Assembly (NCBI GenBank): GCA_018292915.2
Contig: JACVVK020000222.1
Location: 1-64,000 of the forward strand
Reading direction: 5' to 3'
DNA length: 64,000 bases
Source of the DNA: Batillaria attramentaria
Lineage: Eukaryota; Mollusca; Gastropoda; Batillariidae
Positions 13,277 through 31,070 of the stretch are shown piece after piece; position 1 is the first letter of the stretch, and each line of letters opens with the position of its first letter. The notes under the pieces were generated by a model that worked only from the letters and a program-made list of their open reading frames with translations, was not told where the DNA came from and did not search any database. The translations under genes and the position numbers were made by a program.

Positions 13277-13323
<47 letters not shown>

Positions 13324-13699
13324 TATTTTTGTGATGTTTGAATATTGATAATATTTTTTCCGCGTGATTATCTTTATTAAGGTAAGTGAATAGGTAAGGG
13401 AACGCTGCAAGGGATAGAACTGTGCCTGTTGTATGGGAAGAGTGACCGGTGCATGTAAGTATAAAATTTTTTCTTTACAGTTTAAAGTTTTTGTTTTTCA
13501 TCTGTCATGTTCGACAGAGGTCTCAGGCGAGCAAATACAACTTTTCTCACAGTCACGTGTAATGAACAGAGGGAAGTACCACGACGAGGGAAGATTGTTA
13601 CCAGAAACAAGAGCGATATTAGAACGGTTCTATGAACCTTTCATTCGAAGATTTGCTTCTTTGGTCGGTGATGAAAAGTATCTGTGGAAAGACATTTGA
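6528..13699 (+). CDS. CHST15-like: CHST15-like carbohydrate sulfotransferase, 3' eight exons (5' end missing)
   Basis: Exons 6528-6606, 7082-7330, 8117-8315, 10533-10631, 11485-11641, 11883-12060, 13095-13242 and 13518-13699 (stop) join with matching phases and GT-AG introns, giving 429 complete residues. The family transfers sulfate from PAPS to glycosaminoglycan sugars; human CHST15 6-O-sulfates GalNAc-4-sulfate in the Golgi. The 5'-phosphosulfate loop is GVSKSGTSDLF in the third visible exon. The 3'-phosphate site is VRHPVNRLYSRYLYDY, split across the fifth and sixth exons. Downstream NCIRKWSLRHCVYN, MYSVLLEDWLRVFP and IRFEDYAKN match the CHST15 C-terminal half rather than the CHST8-14 family. 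The first visible exon starts in mid-codon, so a membrane-anchor exon must lie upstream; none was found in 1-6527. AATAAA (13700) directly follows the stop. Substrate specificity is inferred. Confidence 0.93.
6943..6994. repeat. (GT)n microsatellite
   Basis: Intronic GT dinucleotide run just upstream of the 7082-7330 exon of the CHST15-like gene. Confidence 0.95.
7331..7620. other. Intron sequence
   Basis: Intron of the CHST15-like gene after the 7082-7330 exon; no repeat or further exon recognised. Confidence 0.6.
7620..8110. repeat. Degenerate ~33-bp tandem repeat in intron
   Basis: About fifteen diverged units of the form TCGATGGAATCGTGAATTGG plus TACATTTCTC, spaced roughly 33 bp apart. 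Two neighbouring units at 7760-7820 are almost identical while the outer units are eroded. The array runs up to the polypyrimidine tract of the exon beginning at 8117. The reverse strand stays open and reads as an 11-residue repeat (CTNSRFHRQK-like), a by-product of the 33-bp period rather than evidence of a gene. Confidence 0.8.
8361..8530 (-). mobile_element. Retroelement 3' tail fragment
   Basis: Contains AGAATACTTTATTGATCCC followed by an A-rich region. ACTTTATTGATCCC is a common 3' end of animal non-LTR elements in reverse orientation. No coding part remains. It lies in an intron of the CHST15-like gene. Confidence 0.4.
8531..9977. other. Intron sequence, no further exon recognised
   Basis: Part of the large intron between 8315 and 10533. 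Open frames here are short and lack motifs. A short (GA)n lies at 8899-8914. Confidence 0.5.
9978..10090 (-). mobile_element. Penelope-like or related 3'-end repeat with hammerhead-like core, copy 1
   Basis: Read on the minus strand, this contains CCTGAGGAAGGCGAAAGCCG followed by AAACGTTGACC, then GTTAAGTGGTTTCTGTCCC. The plus-strand copy at 61405-61502 has the same order of blocks. CTGANGA, a short GGC/GCC hairpin and GAAAC together match the conserved core of a hammerhead ribozyme, a motif known from Penelope-like retroelements. The cleavage-site strand was not identified, so ribozyme activity is only a possibility. Confidence 0.5.
10261..10338. repeat. (GT)n(GA)n compound microsatellite
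   Basis: A GT run followed without a gap by a GA run, in the intron upstream of the 10533 exon. Confidence 0.95.
10685..10761. repeat. (CA)n microsatellite
   Basis: About 38 CA units immediately downstream of the 10533-10631 exon, preceded by a C-rich run. Confidence 0.95.
10933..11000. repeat. (CT)n microsatellite
   Basis: CT dinucleotides with few interruptions, within the intron of the CHST15-like gene. Confidence 0.95.
11088..11265 (+). repeat. Dispersed repeat family D, copy 1
   Basis: Shares blocks such as GTGCATCGGAATCAGTTACT and GCGTACTGAGCAGACGACG with 47820-48000 (reverse orientation) and 59360-59518. Its right end, GGCGCTGATTGGTGGCG, corresponds to the sequence that is tandemly expanded at 59518-60484. 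Non-coding; located in an intron. Confidence 0.7.
11650..11754. repeat. (C)n(CT)n(CA)n compound microsatellite
   Basis: Begins about nine bases after the 3' splice boundary of the 11485-11641 exon, so it fills the start of the intron that interrupts the 3'-phosphate-binding motif. Confidence 0.95.
11800..11859. repeat. (GT)n microsatellite
   Basis: GT run ending about 23 bases before the acceptor of the 11883 exon. The short intron 11642-11882 is therefore mostly CA and GT repeat and could pair with itself in the transcript. Confidence 0.95.
12061..13094. other. Intron sequence
   Basis: Intron between the sixth and seventh visible exons of the CHST15-like gene. No repeat family or further exon recognised apart from short AT-rich runs. 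Confidence 0.55.
13281..13322. repeat. (GT)n microsatellite
   Basis: GT run in the last intron of the CHST15-like gene. Confidence 0.95.
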
Positions 13700-13705
13700 A
13701 ATAAA
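13700..13705 (+). terminator. Candidate poly(A) signal AATAAA
   Basis: The canonical hexamer begins at the first base after the TGA stop of the CHST15-like gene. If used, the 3' UTR would be extremely short. A distal signal cannot be excluded. Confidence 0.4.
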
Positions 13706-13852
13706 ATCTCTCGGAGGGAAACGGGATTTGTTGTTGTTGAGAAAACAGAGAGAGAGAGAGAGAGAGAGGTATTTTGATGAACTTGAAAAAAAAAATCGTT
13801 TCTTGTGGTGGAACGCGTAAATAACATTTTTGGCTGAGTAAACTGTTCTTCG

Positions 13853-13888
<36 letters not shown>
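13853..13888. repeat. (CA)n microsatellite
   Basis: CA run between the convergent CHST15-like and astacin genes. Confidence 0.95.
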
Positions 13889-13890
<2 letters not shown>

Positions 13891-14284
13891 TACGAGCACA
13901 CTTCACGTTGATTTGAGCGTTGAATAGTTTATGACAACATTTGTTATACGAGTGTAAACACACAGCCTGCAGTACATTCACAACAACAACAACCAACAGA
14001 TCAACCGACAGAAAGGAGCACAGTGGTTTAAGTGCGGATTTCAATGAAAACGACGATGTTGATGATGATGGTGATGACGACTGTATGTCCAACAAACATT
14101 ATTTAACGTCTTACGAAATGATAACAGAAATATTTGGCACTTCAATATAACACATGAACCATCCAAAAGAAAATGTATGACATGATATGAAGGTAGGCGA
14201 AAACGCTCTGTGAAGTGAGTATTGGAGTTGATAAGGAGGTTTAAATTTTCATATTCAATTTCCTCAAAAGCCTTGCGACTGGGA

Positions 14285-14342
<58 letters not shown>

Positions 14343-14646
14343 CATCAAAATAATATGCACTTTAGCGTTATACTACCTTGGCGGAAACGAAACTTCTTTT
14401 TTTTTCTGGCGAAAGTTGTTCACATCCTACCTGCACCCCCCCCCCCCCCCCCCAACCTACTACCTCCACCCCCACCCCAATCCCACCCCCCACGCTGTCC
14501 CCCGACCTGTAATCAGAATTTGTACTCTTGGTATGGTATGGTACCATACCATAATCAGAATTTGTACTCTTCCATAGTACAAGTTTACACCCTAATTCAC
14601 ACGCAGTCATTGCCAGCTTTATCGACCGTTATTAAAGTGGAAGTTG
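13889..14646. other. Convergent intergenic region
   Basis: The CHST15-like gene (plus) and the astacin gene (minus) end on either side. The region contains (CA)n at 14286-14340, a C-run near 14438 and a small palindrome at 14532-14553. No gene seen. Confidence 0.6.
14286..14340. repeat. (CA)n microsatellite
   Basis: CA run in the convergent intergenic region. Confidence 0.95.
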
Positions 14647-22850
<8,204 letters not shown>

Positions 22851-23025
22851 AATGAACACTTGATTAGTTTCAGTTCCCAACGTTCACACTCAAATCAGTT
22901 TCCACTTGGACTATAGGTTATAAGTTCTTCGCTTATCACTTGTACACGAGTATACGCCAGTATGGTAATTATATCCTCTCGCATTCAGATCTGAGGCGAA
23001 TTTCCCTTTGACGTTGAACGGAACC

Positions 23026-23031
23026 CTTATA
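23026..23031 (-). promoter_or_regulatory. Candidate TATA box of the astacin gene
   Basis: The minus strand reads GGATATAAGGG here, about 175 bases upstream of the astacin ATG at 22850. Position and sequence suit a TATA element; no initiator or transcript data are available. Confidence 0.3.
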
Positions 23032-23375
23032 TCCTTGCAGCCGCTTACAAGTCCGGCCTATCCATGTGACGTCGGCAAGATTTACATAACTGTGTCACGT
23101 ACGACATTTGTCACTGAGTCACTGATACAACTGGTCGTATGTTGTCCACAGTGTTCCTAATAAGGCAAGGGATGTTGTTTGATTGTTCGTGGTGTTTTGT
23201 CGGATCAGAGGGGCCATGTTAGACACGGAATACTTTTCGTGGACATTAAAGGAAGTTCAATGATTCAGTTGTGAAACATTTGTAATTCGTGAGTCAGAGA
23301 GAAGCTGACTGTGGAAAACCCTGAGTTTTGTTCGACATGAGTGCGAGTAGCAGGTATTTGAATATGATCAACAAG

Positions 23376-23377
<2 letters not shown>

Positions 23378-23435
<58 letters not shown>

Positions 23436-23484
23436 CGCACCTCCCCCATCTGCCAGCCTTACGCCTTCCCCCTGTCATTTTGAA

Positions 23485-23547
<63 letters not shown>
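23378..23547. repeat. Pair of (CA)n microsatellites
   Basis: CA runs at 23378-23433 and 23487-23547 separated by a unique C-rich 53-bp spacer, upstream of the astacin gene. Confidence 0.95.
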
Positions 23548-23550
<3 letters not shown>

Positions 23551-23741
23551 TATACAATAACATCTAGGACGGTAGGTGCCTTTTCCCCTTTCAACGTTTG
23601 GTGATCAAGTGAAATCACATTCCTACGTGCTGCATAAAAGTGAGACAGTTTGGGGAACTAATGGCCGGATAGTCTAGTGACAATATTCCGGATCATGAAT
23701 TTCTTTTCGATTTGAATTGGAGACTCTCTCTCTCTCTCTAG

Positions 23742-23801
<60 letters not shown>
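23742..23801. repeat. (GT)n microsatellite
   Basis: GT run, followed further on by poly-G (23850-23880). Intergenic. Confidence 0.95.
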
Positions 23802-23804
<3 letters not shown>

Positions 23805-23881
23805 CCAAAGAGACCTCGCAAAATTCTTGGGGAAAAGAGGAGTAGGGATGGGGGGGGGGGGGGAGGGGGGGGGGGGGGGCA

Positions 23882-24585
23882 AAGAAAAGGGTTGCCTGGA
23901 CCGAGGCCAAACATGAGTTACATCGATGACGCTATTGGCCCAACTGAAATGATACGCAGCCGTGTATGCAATAGCAAAAACGCACCGACTGACCCAAACA
24001 TCTGATTCGCAGTTCGACACTTACTCACGCCCATGTTATAATGAAGTCGAGAGTTATGTCAAGTGAATGTTTCCGATGACATGAGAAGACAGGCGAGTCA
24101 GTCACGGTGCGCATGTCCCTTACAGGCACATATAGGTCAGAGCTCAGCCCGAATACTTCAACTCAAAACTGAGGTGCCGTGCGTACTGCTCAAACGGCGA
24201 ACACGCGATTCTCCACCGGGCTGAAGGCCGAACTGCGCAGGCAGAAGATTTCGTCACTGAAACATGATGTGTCCACTCATCAGTCTGGATTTTTGGGGAA
24301 GTAGGACCACTGCACGATGTCACTCGCAAGTCGACCTCTTCTCTTCTATAATATTTAGTTTATCGTCCCGTAGGCTGTAAATGACTTTTTTGGGGCCTGT
24401 CGCCTTAGGTATCGATAACAGGACACATCAGTTCAGACGGGAAGGTTGCAACAGGGGTATATCGATAATAGATTGGTCATTGATAGAAAAGGCAAGGGAA
24501 TGAATATTTTGAAAGATGCAGTGTAGAAAACGACAAACTAAATAACAACAACAACAACAACAACAAACTTATTCCGTCCAGATGA
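23882..24585. other. Intergenic, no gene recognised
   Basis: Short open frames without motifs. An (AAC)n run lies at 24545-24567. Confidence 0.5.
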
Positions 24586-24589
24586 ATAA

Positions 24590-24672
24590 GTTCGGTTCCC
24601 GCCTGGGGCCAAATATTTGTACTGGATTTGAACTCGGTGCCCCGTCTTTGATGTCACGTGTATGTGGTGGAA
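24590..24672 (+). mobile_element. SINE family A fragment
   Basis: GGGGCCAAATATTTGTACTG, CCCCGTCTTTGATGTCACG and GTATGTGGTGGAAA match the body and 3' part of the tRNA-derived SINE at 62203-62370. Confidence 0.75.
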
Positions 24673-24682
24673 AAAAAAACCC

Positions 24683-24687
<5 letters not shown>

Positions 24688-24766
<79 letters not shown>
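24688..24766. repeat. (CA)n microsatellite
   Basis: CG/CA run of about 39 units directly after the SINE fragment. Confidence 0.95.
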
Positions 24767-24767
<1 letters not shown>

Positions 24768-25639
24768 CCTTCACTAGCACCCGCTCTGCCCAATCTCCGT
24801 GTGTCCGAAGAAGAACTGCGAGCAGTGAAGGGACGGGGAAGAGAGGGAGAAGGGAGGGGGGAGGGGAGGGGGGGGGGGGTAGGAGAGTCAAAATGGCACT
24901 GCTGACTTCAAACTGACTTGCTCTTACTGTGCGCTTGCTGACAGTGACACACGGACTTGTCCACCACACAATTAGAATGCAGCAGGATATATCATAATTG
25001 TGGCACCGCCGTGACCTAGCTAGCGCTCCAACCATACACAATGCAGTATGATGACTGGCTGCATGTACACCGGTCTACATATAGTCATCCCTGTAGTGAA
25101 ACATTGCTCATAACATCCGGAGTGAGCGTTATCGAAAATCACATTCGATTCCTGAAATCTTGATTACCATCGACGGAACTTCATGTTCATATGAAGTTGA
25201 TATGAAGCATTGAAAGTTATCTGAAGCTGATGTACAGTCACCCTAGTTAATAACGGCGTTCATGGACAAATCTTTTAGGGTGAATCATGAGGTAAAAACG
25301 AGTCATGAGGAAATGACTGTGTTACGTCAAGCTCACAGAAGGTCCTGGGGCACGGTATTATGGACACGTGCAAAATTAGAGCCTTTTCCGGGCCGTCGTA
25401 ACTAACATGTGTACCAAATGCACGGTCAGGTTACCGTTCACTCAGGACTAACGCAAGAGGCGGGGGCGTCTGTGGCACGATGCGCTATGAAGGTTTGCAC
25501 TTTAGTCACGGGGCGTCTGAAGGTTTTCACTTAAGTCACATGACTTGTTCGCATACATTTAGAAACAATCTGCACACTATGTCAATCGCGACAAGGTATG
25601 TCCGTGTATCACGCGAGACGAACTCCCCACCCGTTACTC
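24767..25639. other. Intergenic, no gene recognised
   Basis: Contains a G-rich run (24840-24885). No motif-bearing open frame and no repeat family shared with other parts of the window was noticed. Confidence 0.5.
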
Positions 25640-25913
25640 CAGGGCCCGTATGTAGAACTCGGAGTTAATTTAACCCACGGCTACGGGCCTAACCCAGACT
25701 AGGACAAAAGAACCCCCAAAACAAAATTAAATAAAACAGGAAGTGAAGAAAGAAAGACAAGAATCCTTCTTTAACAGCTTATGCACCATGGTGGAATGGA
25801 CCCGCTTCCTGATTTTAAAAAAAAAAATTTAACCCTAGAGCCAGTTTATTTCGAGGTTAGACTCTAACCCGGGGCTAAACTCCCTTACCCCGACTTTTAC
25901 ATGCGGACCCAGG
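25640..25913 (+). mobile_element. MITE family C, copy 1
   Basis: About 274 bp, beginning CAGGGCCCGTATGTAGAACT and ending near TTTTACATGCGGACCC, so the ends are imperfect inverted repeats. The internal CACCATGGTGGAATGGACCC block is shared with 37378-37647 (reverse) and with the split copy at 55219-57720. Non-coding; probably a non-autonomous DNA transposon. Confidence 0.75.
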
Positions 25914-26692
25914 GCACTTCAAACTTAGAGCTGGATGAAGCTGTACTGACCAAGGGTGCTTTGCGTACGTGTGCCCCGGTGCCCCGGGTCACTTCAGCTT
26001 CTTCAGCTTCAGGCTGGAAGTACCCCGACGTCATTCGCGCCGGGGAGTTCATCTGGCATGTTACGCTCGTGTAATAAGACAAACTTAACCGCAACGGATT
26101 TACTCGGGATTAAAATCATCTTAAAGAAATTCTTACTCCTCAGTAAAAAAAAAAAATAAATAAATAAATAAATAAAAAAACTTTTACAACTGAAGTGCTC
26201 CCAAACGAATTTTTTCACGCCGAGTAAAACCCTCGGGGGAGTAAGTTTGTCGTGTTTAAACCGGTCCTAATCTCCATACTTATATACAACGTATCTTGTC
26301 GATCAATGAAGAGTTTTACATGCAGGCCAAAAACAAACTGAAAAGCACCTGGGCCGATTGAAGTGCCCCGGGTCAATGCAGCGAGTTCCACAGGCACATT
26401 ACGGTAATAAATCTCCAAGCAGTAGTTGTAATAGGTTTTTTTGGGGCGATCAATGAAGGGCTTTTACAGGATCAATGCAGCTTAAGGCCGAAAGTGCCTC
26501 GGTGTCATTCGTGGAGTTCACCTGAAATGTATCTCTTTGTTCAGCAACCAATGAAGATCTTTGCAGGCAGGCTAAATCAAATTTAAATGCTATACCGAAC
26601 GTGAGAAAGTTCTTTAATCCGTACCAAAGTTGTACTAAAAGAAATGGTGATCGAAAACCAAACGTCACGTCAAACATCAATGTTGAGATCTT
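25914..26692. repeat. ~165-bp satellite, copy A with shared flank
   Basis: Units carry GCGATCAATGAAGGG, TTTTACAGGCAGGCTAA-like, GCCCCGGGTCA and GTGCCCCGGTGTCATTCGTG-like blocks. The right end (26585-26692) is single copy and includes CCAAAGTTGTACTAAAAG and AATGTTGAGATCTT. It matches the right end of the satellite at 30060-31070, so the two regions are duplicates and not merely the same repeat. Confidence 0.75.

Positions 26693-26694
<2 letters not shown>

Positions 26695-26749
<55 letters not shown>
26695..26749. repeat. (CA)n microsatellite at duplication breakpoint
   Basis: CA run joining the satellite flank to the relic sulfotransferase exon at 26760-26844. The intact gene also has a CA/GC run directly 3' of exon 3 (39317-39392). 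Confidence 0.95.
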
Positions 26750-26751
<2 letters not shown>

Positions 26752-26759
26752 TTGAATCT

Positions 26760-26844
26760 GCACCATTTACATTTGCTTCCACTTTTCGTCGCACACTTTT
26801 CACATGTGGTCCCGTCTCTCTTGGTACACTTTTGTGGCGTCAGA
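26760..26844 (-). pseudogene. Relic of sulfotransferase exon 3
   Basis: Minus-strand sequence parallels exon 3 (39502-39407) of the CHST8-14-like gene. It keeps the acceptor TTCATAG and reads TDATKVYQERRDHM, stop, KVCDEK. An in-frame TGA stands where the intact gene has CGA (Arg), a deletion of about 11 bases removes the QYFSEQ region, and a second stop follows. It cannot encode a working exon. Confidence 0.85.
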
Positions 26845-26872
26845 CTATGAATGAAACATCACACAACATTCT

Positions 26873-27075
26873 TGGGGGTTTTGGCCTAGCGATCAAAAGC
26901 GTCTGATCTGCGGATCTTGCGCATCTAGGTTTGAATCCCCTTGAAGGCAGGAATTTGTTTGGGGATCTTCCCTTACAGGTTCGATTCAAATTCACGTGCA
27001 GACACTGTAGGGTGAGGTGGGTGGGTGGGTGTTTGGGAGTTTAACGGACACTGTAGGTTGAATGCTACAAATGCT
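26873..27075 (+). mobile_element. SINE family B, copy 1
   Basis: tRNA-like head: GGCCTAGCGATCAAAAGCG (A box region) and GGTTTGAATCCCC (B box region), then GGCAGGAATTTGTTTGGGG and GGTTCGATTCAAATTCACG. The copy at 41318-41466 shares all blocks. Both sit between sulfotransferase exons, in the relic and the intact gene, so this insertion predates the duplication. A short piece of SINE A (27009-27045) interrupts this copy. Confidence 0.8.
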
Positions 27076-27079
27076 ACAA

Positions 27080-27174
27080 GTTTCATAGAACGCATGATAT
27101 TTGAATTGTTATCACAACAGCGTCAAGTACTCGGGCGATCGCCCCTCAGACAGTTCCTAACGAGGAAAAAAGGA

Positions 27175-27205
<31 letters not shown>

Positions 27206-27480
27206 AAAAAAAAAACACCAAGAAATTGATAAAGGAAAGAATGCTCTGTGTGTGTGTTTGGAGGTTCATCTGGTGACGAGAACGTCGAACTCACTGAGTT
27301 TGCAATGTACAAAACTGTACACGAGAACAATGACGTCTTAATATCAACATTCATATTTCCAAGCTTATGTACGCAAATTTGAATAAATAATTATTTCAAA
27401 TTTATTCAGCATAAGCCGGGAAATAGAAAACAGATTTTAAACTTTAGATTGCACCCAACCTGAAGAATGTACCCCCCAAA
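27080..27480. repeat. Duplicated intron 1 sequence (partner 42560-42870)
   Basis: Shared blocks include GAGGTTCATCTGGTGACGAG versus GAAGGTTCATTTGATGACAAG, and GAACGTC(A/G)AACTCACTGA. A poly-C run stands at the same place in both. It corresponds to intron 1 of the intact sulfotransferase gene. Confidence 0.75.
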
Positions 27481-27579
27481 ACATGAACGCAAACAAACAC
27501 TACATGCACGATGCCTTAAAGGCAGCGGGCAGTCTTGGACGGTTTGCCAGTGAAATCGTTTGTTTGTTTGTTTGTTTTT

Positions 27580-27690
27580 GCCCCAACTCTTTGCCAGCTC
27601 TAGTGGTGCTCCTCTGAGGTGATGGGTGGAATCCCCTGAGGGCTCGAAAGCTGGGGAATGATGACGAAGAAGAGGATGATATTGAATTCG
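27580..27690 (+). repeat. Dispersed repeat family E, copy 1
   Basis: Contains CCAGCTCTAGTGGTGCTCCT and GGGCTCGAAAGCTGGGG, then GATGACGAAGAAGAGGATGA. Similar blocks in the same order lie at 28671-28830 and 45190-45370. Confidence 0.6.
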
Positions 27691-27830
27691 TAATTTGATA
27701 TGGGGGCCCTTGATGGTCGGTTACCAGCGCTTACGGCATAATTATAGAATCATGTGCAGCTCGCAAATAGTCCCCATTAAACTGCCCGCATCCTTTAAGT
27801 AACTGTCTGTTTCATGATCCCCACTGTGCT

Positions 27831-27884
27831 CACTTCCAAATGTTTTAAAATGCATGGTTTTGTAGACCAGCATCGACCTTCATC
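27831..27884 (-). pseudogene. Relic of sulfotransferase exon 1
   Basis: Keeps GATGAAG at the start and CTGGTCTACAAAACCATGCA plus TTTTAAAACATTTGGAAGTGAG, as in the 3' half of exon 1 (43054-42949) with its donor. About 55 bases covering the membrane anchor are deleted and the frame after the ATG ends within about 12 codons. Confidence 0.85.
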
Positions 27885-27899
27885 GCAATCTTGGCAGAC

Positions 27900-28670
27900 T
27901 GTGAGCGCATTAAAAATCAGTGTGTGATCTGTGCAGATCTGAATATTTTTTCTTCTTTATCTAAAAATTTTATTCTGTTTTTATTGTGTTGAACATACAT
28001 AAACAGGAGATAAAAGAGTTTCAGTAAATACAAAAACTTCCGATATTTGAAGATTAAAGCTATATACACATGAATACACAAAAGAAGAATCCCTTTTTGT
28101 ATCCAATCTCAGGTGGCCTAGCCGAGTCGGATTCCTACATTCACAAAGGCTGCTTGGAGCATTGTGTGGAGCGAGGATTTTCACTGTGTGTGGGGTTGGG
28201 TGGCAACCTGGGTTGGAGTGAAAGGTGTGACAACTGAAAGATCCTACCGTGACACTGCAACCATTTACATGTAGAAGGAAGTCGCTGTACGTTTTCTGTG
28301 TCGCCCGACAATTCTGAAAAGACTGAAATTATAGTTGTGGGAAATATGAGACAACGGAAGGGGACTGTACTCTGGAGTACATATAATATGTTTTCGGTCA
28401 TGCGCCGTGTCATCTTCCAGTGCATTACTGGTGACTGCTGGTACACATTTTCACCGCAAGTTCGTTAATGTACGCCTGAAGCACTCATCTACCCGCGCGT
28501 AAACTTTTCAACAGTAAGATGTTTTCCTATTCAGGTTCTTCTTCGTTTCAGTTTTGCTTTGTTACTCCCTGCTGCACCAGCTTGGATGCGCCACGGAGCG
28601 AAGATTTCCGACCGTGTTTTCCCGGGAGTGTGCTACAAACTCTAGTATATAGACTTTGTAGTACACAAAC
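27900..28670. other. Intergenic, no gene recognised
   Basis: The upstream side of the relic sulfotransferase copy. One open frame of about 100 codons on the minus strand has no recognisable domain. Confidence 0.5.
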
Positions 28671-28830
28671 TACCCTTTTTCCTGCCTCCAGTTGTCCAGC
28701 TCCGGTGGTGTTCCTCCCAGGCAATGGAGGGCTCGGAAGCTTTGGCAATGTTTCTTATGTGTGATGGTGAAGATGATGGTATGATGCTGCTTTGGATGTT
28801 TTCCCTGTGGTTTAGGGCTGCGTGACATGC
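28671..28830 (+). repeat. Dispersed repeat family E, copy 2 (duplicated upstream flank)
   Basis: TCCAGCTCCGGTGGTGTTCC, GGGCTCGGAAGC and GATGCTGCTTTGGATG parallel 45190-45370. It lies upstream of the relic exon 1, as the partner lies upstream of the intact exon 1. Confidence 0.65.
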
Positions 28831-28835
28831 CCACA

Positions 28836-29175
28836 TTATTAATATCAACAACAACAACAACAACAACAACAATAATAATAACAATAATAATCTCATTAAT
28901 ATAGGCGCTTTATCCCAAATATTTTGCTCAAAGCGCCGCGAGCTAAACCTAACATGCACGCTCACGTGAATCACACGCATTCTCTCACACACAGGACATG
29001 AACACATTACAATCACGTGGTGCGAAAGGCCAGCTCAGCAATTTTAAATTTCGGAAGTTTAGAATAGCATTTATTTTTTATTTTTCTGGGCTGAACCTTT
29101 CCAAAGCAGAGGGGCAGGAATCCGGAGTACCCGGAGAGAACCCCCGACGGTCGGCCCGAATGTACGGTGTCACAT
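28836..29175 (-). mobile_element. SINE/LINE-tail family F insertion
   Basis: (AAC)n/(AAT)n tail, then TATAGGCGCTTTATCCC and CAAAGCGCCGCGAGCTAA, and further GCATTCTCTCACACACAGGACATG. A shorter copy with the same blocks lies at 46908-47035. The GGCGCTTTA ... AAAGCGC hairpin resembles the 3' end of the L2-type element at 31075. It splits the duplicated flank, which is continuous in the partner at 45.2-45.5 kb. Confidence 0.65.
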
Positions 29176-29278
29176 ACTTTCCGCACTTTCCAGTCTGAAA
29201 CTTTAACTGGAAGAACGTTGGTTGGAAAATAAATGGTGGTCCATGCTAGAGTTCAAAACTCTGTTCCAAAACTTAAGG

Positions 29279-29447
29279 GGGTGGGTGGGTGTTTGGGGGT
29301 TTAACGTCCTTTTCCACCAGAAAGGGTGATATCAAAGACGGGGCAACGATGAAAAAGCCAGCACAAATATTTGGCCCCAGCCGGGATACGAACTCACGAC
29401 CCGAGCATCAGAAGTCCAACGCTCTACCATTCGACAATCCCGGCTCC
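29279..29447 (-). mobile_element. SINE family A, nearly full copy
   Basis: Minus strand: tRNA-like head with GATTGTCGAATGGTAGAGCG and GTGAGTTCGTATCCCGGCTG, then GGGGCCAAATATTTGTGCTGG, and the 3' part GTGGAAAAGGACGTTAAAC. A and B box-like blocks support RNA polymerase III origin. Confidence 0.85.
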
Positions 29448-30059
29448 CCCAACACTTACGATATTAAATCTTTTGATACATATACACAAGTATGTGCTTG
29501 TTCCTTAATGTCGGAGAGACTGTACATCAACACGTGACGTTTTGTTCTGGAAAGCATAACGGACAGTTGTCATAATAGTTACTCGAAGAGCGCCGTACAA
29601 AATCATTAGCTGGAGGAAAAGTTATACTGTTTACAGAATAACATGTTTGACAAACTCGAGTTCAATGATTTAGAAAGCTGGTGCACAGATAGTGTCAAGA
29701 TAGTTCCTTGCGTGACGTCATCTCAGTAAGTTCAAACTCGCAGGTTTTTGACATAGGAAAACAGGACGTCGTGATAAGTTCAATACACAGCATGCAGAAT
29801 AGTTCCTGTGGATTTTTATACCACGATTGCAGGTCATGGTATATAACATCCGTAATTCACCACGCGTGACTTAACGTCGTACCCATAACAATGTACCTAA
29901 AATGTGCAGATGAACTACCCCTAGCAGTGTTCCAACAATGTGTTCTGACTAAAGGATTTACGTCACGATAAACGATATGACGCGAAAAGCGGCTAGAGAA
30001 TAATTTACGTTCTGCATTCAATCATTGTTGTTTCGGTTTGCAAATCTTTTGTGTGCTCG
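29448..30059. other. Intergenic between the relic and the satellite
   Basis: At 29480-29600 there is CATAACGGACAGTTGTCATAATAG, matching 45445-45475 of the partner flank. The remainder has no recognised feature. Confidence 0.5.
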
Positions 30060-31070
30060 GAAATTCTTACTCTGGAGTAAAAACCACGTACAACAAAAAA
30101 ACTCCCAAACGATATTTTTACTTGGAGTAAAACCCTCGTGACAGTAGGTTTGTCGTGTTAACCCGGTGCTTATTTCTATGCGTAAATATTTTGTTGAGCG
30201 ATCAATGAAGGGTGTTTTACAGTAGGGCTAAGTCAAACTTGAGTGCACATTAAGTACGCATTAAGTGCCCCGGGTCAGTGCAGCTTATGCCCCGGTGTCA
30301 TCCATGTCCTGGAGTTCATCTGACAAGTATCTCCATTACCTATATATTTTGTTAAGCGATCAATGAACGGTTTTTACAGGCAGGTTGCAACAAATTTGAG
30401 TGCGCACGGGCCGCTTTTGCGTACGCATTAAGTGCCACGCGTCATTGCGGCTTGCACCCCAGTGTCATTCGTGCCGTGAGGGTCACCTGACAAGTATCTC
30501 TATACCTATATATTTTCTTGAGCGATCAATGAAGGCTTTTTACAAGGAGGTTACAACACACTTGAGTGCACACGGACCGCTTTCGCGCACGCGTTTAGTA
30601 TCTCGAGTCAATGCAGCTTAAGGCTGGAAGTGCCCCGGCGTCATTCGTGCCGTGCAGTTTATCAGGAACGTTACATCGGTACCGAATCTCCAAAACTACG
30701 TTTTTTTGTTTTTGTTTTTGTTGTTGTTGTTTTTTTCTCAATAAAGCGTTTTTACAGGCGTGCTAATTAAAGCACACTTGAGTGCACCCGGGCCGCTTTT
30801 GTATACGCATTAAATGCCACGGGTCAATGCAGTGCCTCAGTGTCACACGTGCAGTGGAGTTCATCTAAAAATGTATCTATATACCTATATGTTTTGTAAA
30901 GCGACCAATGAAGATTTTTTTTTTAATAGGCAGCTAAATCAAATTTACGAACATGCAATACCGAATATAAGAAAGAAACGCGTTGAATTCGTTCTTTAAT
31001 CTAGACCAAAGTTATACTAAAATCAATGGTGATCGAATCGCCGTCAAAAGTCAATGTTCAGATCTTAATA
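30060..31070. repeat. ~165-bp satellite, copy B with shared flank
   Basis: Starts of GCGATCAATGAAG-type units fall near 30197, 30355, 30522 and 30900, about 160-170 bases apart with one longer step. Units carry GTGCACACGGGCCGCTTT-like, GCATTAAGTGCC and GTGTCATTCGTGCC blocks. The right edge matches that of 25914-26692, ending AATGTTCAGATCTT exactly where the LINE tail begins. Confidence 0.8.

Noticed and set aside
28141..28446. 101-codon minus-strand frame upstream of the sulfotransferase relic
   Set aside because: No recognisable domain, no convincing splice sites and no counterpart upstream of the intact gene.
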